This document shows positions 47,441 to 60,573 of a stretch of 64,000 bases of DNA, one piece after another. A program made the translations under genes and the position numbers. The DNA is from Lumnitzera littorea (lineage: Eukaryota; Streptophyta; Magnoliopsida; Myrtales; Combretaceae). Position 1 is the first letter of the stretch, and each line of letters opens with the position of its first letter. Below the pieces are notes generated by a model that made no database searches, had not been told where the DNA came from, and worked only from the letters and a program-made list of their open reading frames with translations. The stretch is taken from positions 36,130,989 to 36,194,988 of the forward strand of contig JAMXBB010000011.1 in NCBI GenBank assembly GCA_024138015.1, read 5' to 3'.

Positions 47441-48453
47441 CAAAGCATCACTCCTTATCATTGTTGCATGCTTGTTTGGGTCATTCATCATTGTCCAAAC
47501 TTGAATAATTAAGCTGCTGTAAACACTTTGATTTCAATAATTTCTTTTGTGAAACTTGTTAACTTGCTAAATTTCGTAGATTACCATTTTAGAGGAACTT
47601 GAATACAACACAATCCATGTTTGGATTGTTGCATATTGATTTATGGGGACCCTATGGAGTGCCCACTTCTAATGGTGAGCAATATTTCCTTACATTAGTG
47701 GATGATCATTCATGAGCTACTTGGACTTATTTGTTGAAGTTTAAGTGACAATTGTGTTTTGTTTTGAAGACATTTTTAGCACATGTGAAGAATCGTTTTC
47801 TTACTAACCTTGGTTTGTTAGAAGTGATAATAAAGGAGAATTCTTGTTTAAAGAATGTTAAATTGATGTTTCAAGACTTAGGGATTGTACATAAAAAATT
47901 AATTTCTTATACTCCTTGACAAAATGGAAGAGTAGAGAGGAAGCATAGACATTTGTTAAAAACACCTAGGACTTTAAGAATTCATGTTCGTTTACCTTCG
48001 AAGTTTTAGGGAGAATGTCTTTTAGCAACAACATATTTGATAAATAGAATGCTTACAGTAGTTCTTGATTGGAAAACACCATATGAAGTACTCTTTGGTA
48101 AGGCACCTTCTTATGATTTTTTACAAATAATGGGTGATTTGTGTTTTGTTCCTAAAATTGGTAATTCTAAGAACCAATTTGCTAACAGAGCAGATAAGTG
48201 TATGTTTCTTGGGTATGTACAAGGTCATAAGGCTTACAAAGTATTTGATCTTCAAGACAAAAAGGTTCTTATAAGTAGAGATGTGGTATTTTTTGAAGAC
48301 AATTTTGCTTACAAGGATCTTGATGTTGTTAGTATAAAACAAATTCCTCTTTTCCTCCTTCTCATAGATTTCCTCATGTTTCTCTTCAATTTGATGATCA
48401 TTCTTTAGTTATTAATCCTTTTATTTTTGCTCCTTCTTTTCCTCATGACCTTT
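47440..48453 (+). pseudogene. Copia B integrase
   Basis: The zinc-binding HACLGHSSLSKLE block at ~47468 is followed by the core HIDLWGPYGVPTSNGEQYF near 47634, LVDDHS near 47696, and QNGRVERKHRHLL near 47922. The open run 48037-48408 holds WKTPYEVLFGKAPSYDFL and NRADKCMFLGYVQGHKAYKV. The frame is cut at 48453 by solo LTR G. Confidence 0.88.
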
Positions 48454-51400
48454 TGTAGCAACCCTAATAGGGGCTTAGTAGTATTGCCTAAAATTTCCAT
48501 ATCACGTGTGTACTCATGATAAGAAAATTGCCTTGCAAGTCAGAGATTGCAAGACTCTAAATTGTTGTTTGCTAGAGTCTTCAATTTTAATTCATTGACT
48601 CATTATATAATATATATAATTATGGATATCTAATTTTTCCACAATTCCTCGGAACCGCAGAGAATCGGTATCCCCTACTAAAATAATGAAATAGGATAAA
48701 AAATTTTAGAAAATTCTAAACTTACTAAAGATAGTAAACTTAAATGAGACATTAGTCGTTTTTCGGAGCATTCCGAATTAACTACACAAGCTTTTCATCA
48801 TACTGATTCAATGGTAGCACTCTGCACTCGATTCCTATCCCCTTTCCCAACTATCGATCAACCTGCAAGGAAAAGAACCGTTGGGGTGTAAGCTTATGCT
48901 TAGTGAGATAATTACCCTCGTCAATATCACATAGCAAAAATTTATTATATGCACAATCATATGAATGCATGAATAATCAGTATGCCAAACAACGCATGCA
49001 GTAACCTAGGAACCGCATACGACTTAGAATTACGCCCCCTAAAGTCGAGGTTTGGAGATAATTAACCGACCCAAACCAAAATCCGGGTTCTAGACGTTAG
49101 GTTTTAATTCATTAGCATTATTGTGCTTAAGTCAAAACAAAACTAAGTATATATCTACATATATATACTTTCACTACCGAATAATAAATAATATTTTCAA
49201 AATCCCAAGTCTAGCGGTATGGTGGCCTCCGCAATCCACAAACATACGCCCTAAGCAGAAGCCACAAGACTCAGCCCCTCGCCGACGGTTGGCGTCTTCC
49301 AGCGCCTAGTAAGCCCATCAGCTTAGGTCAGAGACTCAATATATATGATGGCATAGCTGGTGCCTAATCCTGCAGGAAACTCGTATTCCTGTGAGTCCCC
49401 TCCCATCTTCTGCGTGAAGCGGCAGTTGGTGTTATCCGTATGCAATATGGGGAATGCATGATTCATTTTGAGTTCTTAATCGTACAAGTGATTAACTTGA
49501 TTTTTAGAGTGACCAAACAATTTCATTCCATACAATTCACATATATATATATGCATTACAAACAATTCCCATTATTATATATAATTAAAAAAAAATCATC
49601 GCATTCATCCATAAATTCAAACACATGCATCTCCCATATCCCATAAGCATCTAAATTTATATATATAAGTTTAGGTGCATCTATTCCACAAGCATAATCA
49701 AGTAAAGAGTTATCGGGAATTTACTCACTTTGCCATGTGGTTCAATCAAAGTAGTCTGGAGGCAACTCGTCTCCGTAAACAGTGTCCCTTGGTCATTGAA
49801 ATAATTTTTATAAGGAATTGAAGCAAACTTAAGAAACTATGTAAGTTTTCCTTAAGTTATATTCTTAACTAGTTTTCGTAATTTTTCCCGGTTTTTACCT
49901 AAAGTTCAATCGCGTATAACTTTTTCGTTTTAAATCTGATTTTTATGATCTTATAGTCAATCTTCATCGTTTTCGAGTGTACTTTAACGTGGTATGATTA
50001 GATTTTTGAAATGAGGTATACAATTCTGTCCAGTCAGAACAGTAGTGTTCCTTATGTGTTGGAGTGTTTTTAGGCCTTGTTTGGTAAAAGGGCTTTTTAA
50101 TAACTTAAGAAATTCTTTGGGCTTGGTCTTTAGATTTTATCCTAAGCTTAAAATACTTCTTGAGATCAGATTTACAACTTTGATTTATATTCCTAAGGCT
50201 AACAACTACTTCTTGGGCCTTTTAGTGGGCTTGAGTTGTCAAATGGGTTTGTTTTTGGTTCGAACTAAAGTTAATGACTTTGGTGGGCTTATGGGGCCTT
50301 AGGTGGATTTCTTATGGGCTTCAAAATAACTCCTCTTGGTACTTTAAGATGCTGATCAGATTTTTATTGAAGGCCCATCTTAGAGTTCTAGGCTTGTTTT
50401 GAAAGTTTTAGGCCCGGTTTTGAGTTTTAAGCTTTGTATGCTAATCATACTTGCTTTGGTTAATCTTTTCACTTTGTTCATTCACTTTTATCATATTTTT
50501 AGGCCTCATTTTCCCACGTTCCAGATCTGTTCATGTTGGTCCTAAGGGGTCCTTACTTAGTTTTTCAACTTGTTTCATCATTTCCTTAAGTTTAGGTAGT
50601 AGATTATGCACTTAACTACTTATGTATAAATCTTAACTTAAGTTTCCTTCCATCAAATGATCCTTTAACTCATGCTCCACATAAAGAAATAAAAGATCTT
50701 ATACTTAATAAAACCTCCATATCATAGCTCATGTCATACAAAGTTGGTTTCTTCATAAAACTTCATGTGATGGATTTTTCCTTAACTTAAGTCTAGATTT
50801 GAGCATGTTTAACTTAATGGAAACAAAATCAACATTCAAATGATCATGGAACCTTTACGTCCAGCATGCTTACCCTTCATTAAAGTTCTTATTTCAAGAT
50901 TTCCTTAGCTTAAAATCTTTCATTCAAAACATTAAACAAATGTCCATACAAAACACGAACTTTACATGCTCATATTTCAACTTCATGTAAGGGTTTTAGG
51001 GTTTGTTTCTTAAAACGATTTTTTTTTTTTTGGTGCTATAACAACTCAAACCTTACTCATATCTTCAAGAAATCCAAGTCTTCTAACATAAATATTAATC
51101 CACACATCACAAGAAACACTTACTCGTCCTTAACGCAAAGTTTGGTGGTTATGCACTAAGGTTCCTCTTAAGCCTTTAACTTTGCTTCCTCCTTTTTGCT
51201 TACCCTTTGAAACCCGAATCTTTTGGTCTTTTGGAAAGGGGTTTATGGAAGATTCTAATGGTCTTAAATGATGAAAGAAAATGGCACATGAGCAAGGGAA
51301 AAATGCCGTGAGTTGAAGCTTCAAAATGGAAGAAAAATGGATTTTGTGGGGTAAGGTTGTTTCCCCTTTTTATGTTTGTTTCAAAAGAGAGAAAGATGAA

Positions 51401-53427
51401 GTGAAAGTGAAATTGAAAGTGAGAGAAATGGGGAAGAGTGTGGCCAGTTGGAATGGAGAGAGAAGGAGTGCTTAAATGTCTTGAAAGTGTTGTCTTAAAG
51501 CTTACAAAAAGTCAACAATTGCAACTCTTGATGATATAAGCATTAAGGGGTGAATAGTGATGTGTAAGGAGAAGTGATTGATGGGTGAATGACAAATGTA
51601 TGGCCCCCCTTTCTCCCCTTTTTAGATCTGCCATGGGAAGTCTTTTTATGTCATGGAGTGGTCTTGTCACCTTTATTAAAGTTAAGCTTATGAATTATTG
51701 TGAAAATTTGTCCATATGTAGTATAAGTGAAGAGGTGATAAGGAAATTGTCTTATCACTAGATTTTGATAAGTTATCAATTGATAAATGATTCCAACTCT
51801 CAATTGATAAGTTATCTAAGGTGATTGGTTGGTCTACTTATTTATGTGTAAGGCTTACGCATGAAGATAAGGGCATAGCCTTATAGAAAATTGTTTTAGG
51901 ATTTTTATCTTACATTGTTTTGTGATTTATGATTTGATTTTTGTAGAATTGTGAAATTTTATAAAGTTGAATGAAATTATTCAAATTATATTATCGATTA
52001 ATTATTTAGGGTTAAAATTCCTTAATGGTTTTAAGGTTTAGGGTTTTAAGTAGCTTTAGAGCTCACAGTTCTTCAAGCTCAGGTTTTCTCAATAATTCGT
52101 TTTTGAATTGGAAAATTTTAATTTGTTTCTAAATGTAAACTTGAGTTTCTAGTTTAGTTGATCCTTTGGGAACGTTCAGAATTTACTCGTACTCAAATCC
52201 TATGCCCACTTAAAGTAGGGTTTACAGTTAGTTTACTTATTCATGTACATAAATCTTATGCATGAAGATAAGGAGATTGTTTGATTTGAAATTCTTTTGG
52301 AGTTTGTCTCTTAAATTGATTTGTAAGTTATGATTTAATATTTATAAAATTATGGAAGTTTCTAGAATTGAATAAAATTATTCAAATTAAATTCTTAATT
52401 AGCCGCTTAGGGTTACAAGTCCTTAATTGTTTTAGGGTTTTGTGTTTAGAGTCTATGGTTTTCGTATTAGAGTTTTATCGATAATAGGGTTTCGAATTAG
52501 AAAATTAAATTCGTTTTTAAATGTAAACTTGGATTCTTAGCTTAGTTTATCCTTGGGAATATTTAGGAAGTGTTCTTAGTTGAATCATAAGTTTGCTAAA
52601 AGTAGGGTTTACAATTTATCCATACGTAACATGGCTTATAAGTGAAAATAAGGGAATTGTTTTATATGAAATTCTTTTAAAGTTTGGTTCTCGAATTAAT
52701 TTGTAGGTTGTGATTTGCCTCTTAAGAAATTTTCAAGTTTTCTAGAGTTAAATAAAATTTATTGAAATTATAATTTTAATTATTTATTTAGGATCGTAAG
52801 TCCTTGATCATCCTAGGTTTTAGGGTTCGAGTGAGTTTATGCATGTTCTAGGGTTTTTTTTCACCAACTCGGGAATAATTTACTTACACTTAGGAGCTTA
52901 AGAATCAATTGGCTTAATTATTTAGGAACACCGCTTTATTATGCAACATATATATATATGATAGATTAAGAAAAGGAAATTGCTTAATAATATATTTATA
53001 TATACATATTGTGGGGCTACTTATGTATACAAGGAAAATAATTTTTGTAAATTTATTAATTTATTCTCTTAATTAGCTTAGTTTTGTTGTTTATTATTAC
53101 TTGAAATAATCCTTGATTCGTTTGTTATTAGTTTTATATGATTTCCCAAAATTATTGATAATTCCATTGATTTATGGCTTTTTAAGCGTTAAGATAATTT
53201 TATAGAGTTTTAAATTTTTTTTTTAAAGTACATGTATGTAGGGATTGGGGTTTTCTTGCATGATAAGGGTTTCCAAATTATATCGTTGGGTCTTTCAAGT
53301 TCGTTTTAAGTCCCAAGTTCAAAATTTTAGTTGGTTTTCATTTTATGTAGTTTTATTGACTTAGAGAAATGTCTACGACACTCGAATTCGATACTATGTT
53401 TAGAAGGTTGAATTTACAGAGTCTACA
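48454..53427 (-). mobile_element. Solo LTR G (long gypsy-type LTR) inside Copia B
   Basis: This 4974 bp insertion is flanked on both sides by CCTTT (48449-48453 and 53428-53432). On the minus strand it begins TGTAGACTCTGTAAATTC and ends AGGGTTGCTACA, homologous to solo LTR F at both ends. No polyprotein domains or second LTR are seen, so it is taken as a solo LTR, although it is long for one. The interior has several stretches resembling each other (51900-52860), each with GTTTAGGG-like sequence, which suggests internal tandem duplication. Confidence 0.8.
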
Positions 53428-53432
53428 CCTTT

Positions 53433-54500
53433 CTTCCATATAACGTGACAGTGCACCAAGACATGTTATGTTTGATTTTGATGCTATTTCTTCTATTCCT
53501 TCCAACGCAAATCCTTTTTTTGATAGACAATCCATTTCTTCTTCAAATGCTCCTTCTAATATTGTTCCCGATACTAAAAATAATGTATATCTACATGCTT
53601 GACATCCCATACACATACATAATCCTCCAAAATGGCTCTAAGACTATGTTCACTTGATTAATCATGTTCATATAAATACTGATAAGTCTTTTTCTTCTAT
53701 CAAATATGCATTGTTTTCCCTTCATTCTTTTACTTCTTATTCCTTAGAGTTTGTTGATTCAATGGCCAATGAGTTGCTAACTAAAGAACTAAGTTCGTTT
53801 GCTTAAGCTTCTCAAGATAAACAATAGATTGAGGCTATGTATAAAGAGATTCAAACACTTGAATCTAATAATATGTAAGAGCTTACTACTTTGCCACAAG
53901 GAAAACGACCCATTGGTTGCAAGTAGGTCTTTAAAATTAAGTACAATAGTGATGGTAGCATTGAATGATATAAAGCCCGTTTAGTCATCAAAGGCTATAC
54001 ACTAGTGGAAGGAGAGGACTATCATAACACTTTCTCTCTTGTAGCTTATATAAGTAATGTACATATTTTGTTAGCCATTGTAGCTATTTGAAACTAGCAT
54101 GTTTTCCAAGTGGATGTTAATAACGCATTCCTCCATAGATCTTTAGATAAGGAGATTTATGTGGAGCCTCCTTCAGGTCATGAAAAAGCTAAACTAGGTT
54201 AAGTATGTAGTCTCTTGAAGTTCTTATATGGCCTTATGATAGTGGAATTTGGAGAATAGTAAATTTTTTGTTAGTCTTGGGTTCACATTGTCATGTCATG
54301 ATACTTCATTATTCACCTAAGTGGATTCAAGAGACTTTGTTGTTGTTCTGTTATACATAGACGATATGCTGATATTAGGTAATGATTTATCTGTTATTAC
54401 TAAGCTTAAATAATAGTTACATTGTGTTTTCACGATTAAAGATTCAGGCCTTGCTAGCTACTTTCTAGGAATTGAGCTTTATTGATTAAACGCTAATATT
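53433..54500 (+). pseudogene. Copia B reverse transcriptase
   Basis: Copia B resumes after G. RT blocks are IEAMYKEIQTLESNN near 53830, QGKRPIGCKxVFKIKYNSDG near 53900, the ARLVIKGYTLVEGEDYHNTF stretch near 53970, QVDVNNAFLHRSLDKEIYV near 54110 and catalytic YIDDML near 54352-54371. Several stops stand for Gln, Trp or Arg. Confidence 0.88.
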
Positions 54501-55260
54501 CTTCTTCAATAGTGCAAATACATATTAGACATTCTCTTTGATGCAGGACTTACTATAGAAAAATCACTTTCTACTCCATTGCTATCTAGTTGTAATTTTC
54601 ATATTGTTGTTGATGCACCATTGGATGATCCAACCTTTTATTGCAAGCTTGTTAGTTGTCTTTTATATTTAACTCTAATACAACTAGATATTTCATTTTT
54701 AGTTTACAAACTAAGTTAGCTTTTTGCCAAACCTTGTGTTGAGCACTTAAAAGCTGCTTTTCATATGATTCGATATCCCAAAGGCACACTTGACTTAGGC
54801 ATTTTTTATTCGGCCTCCTCTTCTCTTTATTTACACGCCTACTTTGATTCAGACTAGCTTGCTTCTTTAGTAAATAGGAAGCCTATCTCAGGTTTTTGTG
54901 TTTTGCTTGGGTCTTCTCTTCTTATTTGGAAAACTAAGAAGCAAAAAATGATCTTTACTTCATCTATTGAAGTAGAATACCGATCTATGGCTATTGCTAC
55001 TAAGGAATTATTATGGACCTCTTATATTCTTCAAGAACAAGGCATTGATATTCCTTTCCTTGTTAAGTTGCATTATGATAATAAAATTTCCCAATTGTTG
55101 GCTAATCATTCATGTCATCACAAAAGGACCAAGCATATTACTATTAATGAACACTTTACTAGAGATTGAATTGCCAAAGGCTTTCTTAAGACCACTTATG
55201 TTTCCTCTACAGATTAGTCAACAAATTTCTTGACTATGCATATTACTATTGATTAACTTA
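54500..55260 (+). pseudogene. Copia B RNase H
   Basis: The 54560-54850 part is degraded. The open run 54903-55169 carries the C-terminal signature: LIWKTKKQKMIFTSSIEVEY, IATKELLWTSYIL and HHKRTKHITINEHFTRD. It ends shortly before the purine-rich tract 55287-55302 that served as polypurine tract. Confidence 0.88.
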
Positions 55261-55286
55261 ATTTTACTAAGGTAAAGTTGAATACA

Positions 55287-55303
55287 TAGGGGAGAGGAGG
55301 GGT
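55287..55303 (+). promoter_or_regulatory. Copia B polypurine tract, interrupted by Gypsy C
   Basis: AGGGGAGAGGAGGGG-type purines precede element C, and GGAGGGA at 61523-61529 follows it directly before the Copia B 3' LTR. Together they form one polypurine tract split by the insertion. Confidence 0.7.
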
Positions 55304-56251
55304 TGAGACGGGCATGTGGGTGAACACATAAACTGCGATATCATACGTAACTAAGGATACATCTGAACCTCAAGATGGTTTGAAAAGTAAATAATAGTCG
55401 AAGGTTGAGTAAGGGTCTCCATGCATTGACGATAGATATGATACAACAATGCCTCACACGAGCTTTGGTTGCACTTAATATTATGCACAAGTGTAACTGA
55501 AGGTTACTTGCCATTAATCCATGCTCAATGGGCTAGATAAGAGTAGTCGAGAGTAAGTAGAAGGCACTTTGCTCACTCAAGAAGGAATATGCTTGAATAT
55601 GAATGTCATTCACTCTTGCAAACTATTACAATTTACAAGTATTTACACAACTCAATTAGGGTAAGTCTTAGGTTAGTTTAAATTACAAAAAGATTCTTAT
55701 TAGAAAGGACAAAGGAACAATTTACAAGGGTAAAGTTGTAATTAGACAAAAAGAGGAATATTTGGTTACTAAGGACAGTAAGAATGTTAGAAAAATAAGG
55801 TACATGTTAGCTATCCATTATGTGGTCCCAATGATGTAGTTTATTGAGTAGAACAGGTTTTGAATAGGTCAGGTCAAGGTTAGTAGCTTGACAGCTCAAT
55901 AGCTCAGGTGTTCTAGATTGAGGAAGGGTTAGTTTAGGAGGTGGTCCATTATTTGGTTGACCTTAGATGGTTGGCTTGGGATCGAGGTTAGCTTGGCCTT
56001 GACCAAGTACTAGGTTAGCAGTATGTAAGTTTGATGCTTAACCTTAGACTAATGTTTTGTGGAGGGATTAGCTTGGCAATAGGTCGATCACCCCAGCAGT
56101 CTCTTGGATAAGGTAGAGAGTAGAGTAACTTAGTAAGTCAAATTAGAGAATGCATTGCTGTTAAGAGTTTAACTCTCCTTAAACAACTTAATGAACCATA
56201 TGAGCGAGTCCTTGAGCTTATGAGTGCATGATTAGTCCATGATCCTTATCA
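55304..56251 (-). repeat. Gypsy C 3' LTR
   Basis: On the plus strand it starts TGAGACGGGCATGTGGG and ends CCTTATCA; it matches 60574-61522 throughout. A purine tract (AGAGGGGA on the minus strand) borders it at 56252-56259. Confidence 0.88.
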
Positions 56252-56329
56252 TCCCCTCTAGGCCGTTTGAGATTTAGGATCAAATCTATCTCAGCTCCTT
56301 GTTACTCATCTTCAAGAGTATGTGAGTGG

Positions 56330-57400
56330 AGGTTAGCAATGTTAAAGGAGTTTGAGACTCCGTAATCTTTAGGTAGTTCAATACTGTAGGTATTAGGATT
56401 GATTTTTTCAAGCACTTTAAATGGTTCGTCAGCCTTGGGAGATAACTTGCTCTTCCTTAAACTTGAGATTGCTTCTTATTGAGGTGGATCCAAACCATAT
56501 CACTTGGTTGAAACTCCCTATTCTTCCATCCTTGACCTCCTCTCTTGAGCTTGGTAGTGGCTCAGCTTAGATGTTCTATGACCTTCTAGTGTATTGCCTT
56601 GATAACCTTGAATCTTTCTATAACTAATTGATCATCTTCTTGGCTTGGAAGGGGTGTCTGGTCTAATGGGGGCTTAGGGTTGAACCCATAGGCAAACTCA
56701 ATTACAGGCAAGCATAGATCGCAATCAACTATGTTCTGACCAACAACAACCCAGAGTAGAGTTCCTACTATCCTATTGATAGCCTTAGTCTGTTTGTCCT
56801 TATGTGGATGATGGGACATGTTGTACAATAGTTTGGTTCCCATTCGTTTCTATAACGTTCTTTAGAAGTAACAATGAACATTGGGTCTTGGTTTGAAACA
56901 ATGGTCTTGGGTACCCCATGTAGTTTGACGACCTCCTGTAAGAAAAGAAAAGAGATATTCGAAGTGTCGTTATTCTTAGAACAGGCCATGAAGTGTGCCA
57001 TCTTACTAAATTAGTCTACAACCAACATGATCTAGACCTAGCATAAAGTCTATGCTCAGCTAAGATTGTGGTTTAGTCGGGATCAATAATGGTAAATATT
57101 ATCCTTATTCAACTTGACTCTTTACCTTTTTGTAGGTACAACACCTTTCCAACATAGCTTGGACATCCCTCATTATCTTTGGTTAAAAGAATCTAGAGGA
57201 TAGTTCCTCATGAGTTTGGTGCTTGCTAAAATGTCTAGATAACCCTCCACCATGTACCTTGTGCGCTAGTAGCAATCTTAAAGAACAGGTCAGGATACAC
57301 AACCTTCTCTTTCTAAATAAGTATTCCTCTTCCTTGTGATAATCATCAAGTGTTTGGCCTTCTTGCATTAGGCATAGATTGGACCAAAATGTGGATCCTT
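56330..57400 (-). pseudogene. Gypsy C integrase
   Basis: Minus-strand runs 57001-56768 and 56843-56586 carry FFLQEVVKLHGVPKTIVSNQD-type core residues (LQEVVKLHGVPKTIVSNQD near 56890), then HPHKDKQTKAINRIVGTLL, and LPVIEFAYGFNP. The C-terminus near 56330-56450 reads FKVLEKINPNTYSIELPKDY and SFNIANL. No chromodomain is evident. The two runs overlap through a frameshift near 56800. Confidence 0.85.
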
Positions 57401-57429
57401 AGCATACAAATCCTTAATCATAGATAATC

Positions 57430-58890
57430 CTAATAATTAGGTCTGCAATTCAGTTAAGAGGGCATGTCGTCTTGATAAGGCGTCAACTACTACATTATTC
57501 TTTCTGTTCTTGTACTTTACGACATAAGAAAATCCCTCCATAAACTTGACCCACTTGGGTTGGCTCTTCAGATATTTCAGAGATTCATGATCAATGTAGA
57601 TCACAAAGTCTTTGTATAGCAAATAGTGCCGCCATATAGTCATGGCTTGGATCATGGAGGAAAACTCCTTATCATAGACAAAATAATTGAGTGTGGCTCC
57701 TTGAAGCTTTTCACCGAAGTAAGCAATAGGTTGGTCCTCCTGCATCAGCATAGCACCTATGCTAAGTCCGGACGCATTACGTTTTACTTCAAGCAATTTA
57801 TCAAAGCTTGGTAGAGCTAAGATGGGGGTGGTAGTCAGCTTCTCTTTTACTTAGTGAAAACTCATATGTTCCTTCTCTCTCCACTTGAACTCAACATGCT
57901 TCTTTGACAACTTGGTGAGTGTAACCACAATGGTACTGACATTCCTTATAAATTTGGTGATAGAATGATGCCAGGTCATAAAAGCTTTGCATGTTAGTTG
58001 AATAGGTTGATACAGGACATTCAATAATTGCTCTTATCTTCTCATCATCGACCCGAATACTACTACTACTCATAACAAATCCCAGCAAGATTACTTTAGG
58101 TCAATAGAACTTAAATTTCTTCGGGTTGGCAAAAAGCCTCTCAACTCGAAGTTTTGAAAGGATCGCTCAAAGGTGCTTATGGTGAGTCTTTAAGTCAAGG
58201 ATGTAGACTAGAATGTTATCAAAATATACCACCATAAACTTCTTAATTAGTTCTTGAAGCACATGATTCAATAGTCATACGAACATACTCAAGGCATTTG
58301 ATAGACTGAATGTCATCACAAGCCAATCATACAATCCTTGGTGGGTCTTAAATGCGGTCTTTCATTCATCTCCTTCCTGCATTTGGATATGATGGTATCT
58401 TAATTTGAGATCAATCTTTGAGAACACTTCTGCTCTATTCAATTCATCTAGCATATCGTTAAGCCATAGTATAGGGTATCGATACTTAATGGTAATATGA
58501 CTAATTACTCATCTATTTATACATATCCTCCATATCCCATCTTTCTTTGGTACTAATAAGGTTAGCACGATACATGGGCTTAGGGACTCTTATACATACC
58601 TTCTCTTCAATAGTTCATCTACTTGCCTTTACAGTTTGACAACTTATTCAGAATTAAGCTTATAGGTAGGCTTGTTTAGTAATGTAGCTCGTAGTTGTAA
58701 ATCAATTGCATGTTCAATACCTTAAAGGGAGGTAAACCTTTAAGCACTTCTCCTACGAATAGGTCAACAAACTCATCCAACAAGGTTTTTACCTCGGTAG
58801 GTAGCAACTCTTCAGTTGATCTCCTCATCTCAACTAACCTTTTGACCAGCAAATAGGTTGGCTTCTCAAGCTCCATCTCTTTCTTCACCT
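57430..58890 (-). pseudogene. Gypsy C reverse transcriptase and RNase H
   Basis: RT starts near 58800 (ELLPTEVKTLLDEFVDLF, KGLPPF). The catalytic box at 58212-58231 reads YFDNIL, so the second catalytic Asp is lost. FDDEKI-type connection sequence (VDDEKIRAIIECP) lies at about 58040. RNase H is in the open run 57796-57437: IGAMLMQEDQPIAYFGEKL, DKEFSSMIQAMTIWRHYL, YIDHESLKYLKSQPKW and VVDALSRR. Confidence 0.88.
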
Positions 58891-58949
58891 TAGCTCAGGT
58901 CATCACCAAAGCCTCTTTCTCCAAAACTAACTCAATTGAGTTTGCATGA

Positions 58950-60240
58950 TTTTAACTTGTTCAATAGTCATAGGGCTAAACTTTAGCTTCTTACCCTCAT
59001 GCTCTAAGGAACATATGTTCTTCCTTCCATCATATATCGCACTTCGATCAAACATCTATGGTCGTCTAAGTAGAATATGTGACACACTCATAGGTAACAC
59101 ATCATAATGCACTCCATCTCGATAGTTTCTGATATTGATCGAGATAATCACTTGTTTATTCACTTGAAGGGCTCCCTTGTCATTGAGCTAGTGCAGTTTA
59201 TAAAGCTTAGGATGAGTTTTGGTTGACAACTTCAATTGCAAGACCATGAAAGCGGATGCTGCATTGGTTTAACTACCACTATTAACAATCAATGTACAAA
59301 ATGACCCATTCACCTTACATCTAATGTAGAATAGATTCTCTCACTGTTAGTGGTAAGTTGACTGACATGAGCTTGGAATCTCCCTAATTGGTGGCTCTTA
59401 ATTCTCTAGGTAGCTCGGATAGCTTCATCAAGTGATCTAATGTCCATAGTCTCCAGAATATCTCTAATTACATGGTTTAACATACTAATGAATCTTGATA
59501 CAGTTTGGTCTTCATGCTCAACAACTTCACAATGAATCATTAGCATCTAAATTCCTTCACGTTGGCATCAACACTTGACTCTCCTTACCTTAACTCTTGT
59601 AATCTCTTGAAGGCATTTAGCAAATAATAGCTCGGAACAAACTTCCTCCTCATGACTCTCTTCATCTCTCCTTCTCTTATACAGGTAACTTATAAGTTCT
59701 TCCATCATAAGGTGGCGTAGCTAGTAAACTCTAGCATAGCAAGTCTGACCTTAGCGTTGTCAAGCACTTCATGGCATTCAAACTATTTCTCAATCTTATC
59801 TACCCAGTTTAGGTAGTGCTTGGCATCACCACTTCTAGAAAAACTAGGGATATGCATTCTCATCCCTTCTACTTTAGGAGCTTAGACATTCCTCTCCTTC
59901 AGCTCATAATACTCTTCTACTTTATCTTCTTCTTCCTCATCCTTCTCTTTGATCTCTTCTAAAGTTAGTTTACGTTTAGTAATTCTTCCCACTCCTTTAG
60001 CTTGGTGTAGTCTAACTAGGGCATCAGCTCAGCTATATTGGCCATTGCCTCTCTTCGATCAGTCATTGGCTCGACCTATATAAGAACCATTTCTAACTTA
60101 TCTATCTTTATTTACAGTAGTTACCAAACTAGCCATCAGGTCAGTAAGTCGATATAATCGGTCATTTGCAAATTAGGGTATGGAACTCCCTTGTTGACCT
60201 TGGCCATTTCAAGTGCCACTTTATTAGTTACTAATGGCTC
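58950..60240 (-). pseudogene. Gypsy C gag and protease
   Basis: Gag is readable near 59460-59640 (FVPSYYLLNAFKRLQELR, SVDANVKEF, then a decayed region). Near 59880-59960 a Glu/Lys-rich stretch follows. The protease region near 59290-58960 shows LIVNSGSCTNAASAFMV, in which the catalytic Asp of DSGS is replaced by Asn, and SVSHILLRRP. Stops and shifts are frequent. Confidence 0.7.
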
Positions 60241-60559
60241 CTTGAACACTAGAATCAAACATTATTGTTTATTTCAAGAGATTAACAGCTGAAAATACTA
60301 CTCAAAGTTCTCTCCACAAATAACAATAATAGAACAATACCTAACACTCCTACCACTATGTCCACTACATACGATAAACAAGTAAAGACTTACACTTTGT
60401 TTTGCATGCAAGAAATAGGGGGAAATAGAGCATAAAATTCTTCAACACTACTTACCTTCTAAACTCTTACGACAACAATAGAACTTTAAAAAACATATGA
60501 AAGTAGTAATAAATCACTTAGAGTATTAAGTAACATAAACTTGCTCAAACATATTTAAT

Positions 60560-60570
60560 CTTTAATACTA
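60560..60570 (-). promoter_or_regulatory. Gypsy C primer binding site (degenerate)
   Basis: The minus strand reads TAGTATTAAAG three bases after the 5' LTR, two transitions away from the TGGTATCAAAG used by Gypsy A and element D. Confidence 0.6.
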
Positions 60571-60573
60571 AGA

